Shown here: positions 63,819 through 64,000 of the stretch, in pieces | Layout: each line of letters opens with the position of its first letter | Numbering within the stretch: the first letter of the stretch is position 1 | NCBI RefSeq assembly: GCF_001465595.2 | Contig: NZ_CP013481.2 | Location: 4,030,001 to 4,094,000, forward strand | Direction of reading: 5' to 3' | Source: Pandoraea apista | GTDB taxonomy: Bacteria > Pseudomonadota > Gammaproteobacteria > Burkholderiales > Burkholderiaceae | DNA length: 64,000 bases | Program-made: the position numbers and the translations under genes | Notes under the pieces: model-generated | What the model was told of the DNA's origin: nothing | Seen by the model: the letters and a program-made list of their open reading frames with translations, nothing else | Database searches by the model: none

Positions 63819-64000
63819 TTAGTTGCCTTTCGCCAAGCGCCCCAGTACTCGGGCGAAAATCGCCTCGGCCTGACGTTCGTCGTCACATTGTTCGCCGCGC
63901 CAGGCCACATGCCGGTCGGGCCGAACGAGCAGCAGCCCTCGCCCAAACAGCGCATGCCAGCGCGATGTGTCGTGCATGACCACCGCAAGAGGAATCCCCA
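63819..64000 (-). CDS. FAD-dependent aromatic monooxygenase, C-terminal 59 residues (rest outside window)
   Basis: Only the 3' end is present; the frame is open to the right edge. The last residues include LLLVRPDRHVAWRGEQC and end RLAKGN, which is the typical C-terminal thioredoxin-like end of phenol- and MhpA-type flavoprotein hydroxylases. It would hydroxylate a phenolic ring before the extradiol enzyme acts. It is upstream of, and in line with, the FAH and dioxygenase genes (65-base gap). Confidence 0.75.
   Translation of the reverse strand, partial: GIPLAVVMHDTSRWHALFGRGLLLVRPDRHVAWRGEQCDDERQAEAIFARVLGRLAKGN

Overview
The window comes from a GC-rich chromosome of a beta-proteobacterium. 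Most likely this is a member of the Burkholderiales; Pandoraea or a Burkholderia relative would fit the autotransporter, the mhp genes and the catabolic gene families, but the genus is a guess. No rRNA, complete tRNA, CRISPR array or intact insertion sequence was seen.

Region 1 (1-6.2 kb) is ordinary chromosome with a surface and signalling character. It holds the 3' part of a large autotransporter, then a leftward set of a photoactive-yellow-protein-like PAS protein, a PAS-PAS-GGDEF diguanylate cyclase and an EAL phosphodiesterase. This looks like a compact c-di-GMP module with a candidate light sensor at its head.

Region 2 (6.4-13.6 kb) is a 3-(3-hydroxyphenyl)propionate (mhp) catabolic cluster. 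A divergent IclR-type regulator (mhpR) faces mhpA-mhpB-mhpD-mhpT-mhpC across a perfect inverted repeat. The last two lower-pathway genes, mhpE and mhpF, are not in the window.

Region 3 (13.86-15.3 kb) is a likely island boundary. A terminator lies next to a 14-bp match to the 3' end of a tRNA-Ser-type gene, followed by a complete DUF4102-type tyrosine integrase.

Region 4 (15.3-64 kb, continuing past the right edge) is a large catabolic island of CoA-dependent degradation genes. It has three acyl-CoA ligases, five acyl-CoA dehydrogenases (four in two adjacent pairs), a kinase/dehydrogenase pair of LvaA/LvaC type, an enoyl-CoA hydratase-like protein, two MaoC-type proteins, six short-chain dehydrogenases, a true thiolase, a thiolase-like protein without thiolase residues plus a separate DUF35 partner, two beta-keto-acid cleavage enzymes, a dienoyl-CoA-reductase-like flavoenzyme, an aldehyde dehydrogenase, EtfAB, an amidohydrolase, two alpha/beta hydrolases, a GTP cyclohydrolase I, and a ring-cleavage set (flavin monooxygenase, FAH hydrolase, extradiol dioxygenase). 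Transport and envelope genes are a spinster-type MFS porter, an MMPL/RND exporter, a YCF48-like propeller, a DUF1329 protein and a DUF1302 outer-membrane protein.

The unifying feature is a repeated operator, AWAACTG-N9-CAGTTWT, found in twelve copies in the intergenic promoter regions from 20.6 to 61.1 kb. Three copies lie in the divergent promoter of a TetR regulator that has an unusual Lys/Ala/Pro-rich tail. I infer that this TetR controls nearly the whole island as one regulon. The gene content suggests a multi-ring or branched alicyclic/aromatic carboxylic acid, of steroid- or diterpenoid-like type, as substrate. No gene in the window fixes the substrate, so it remains unassigned.
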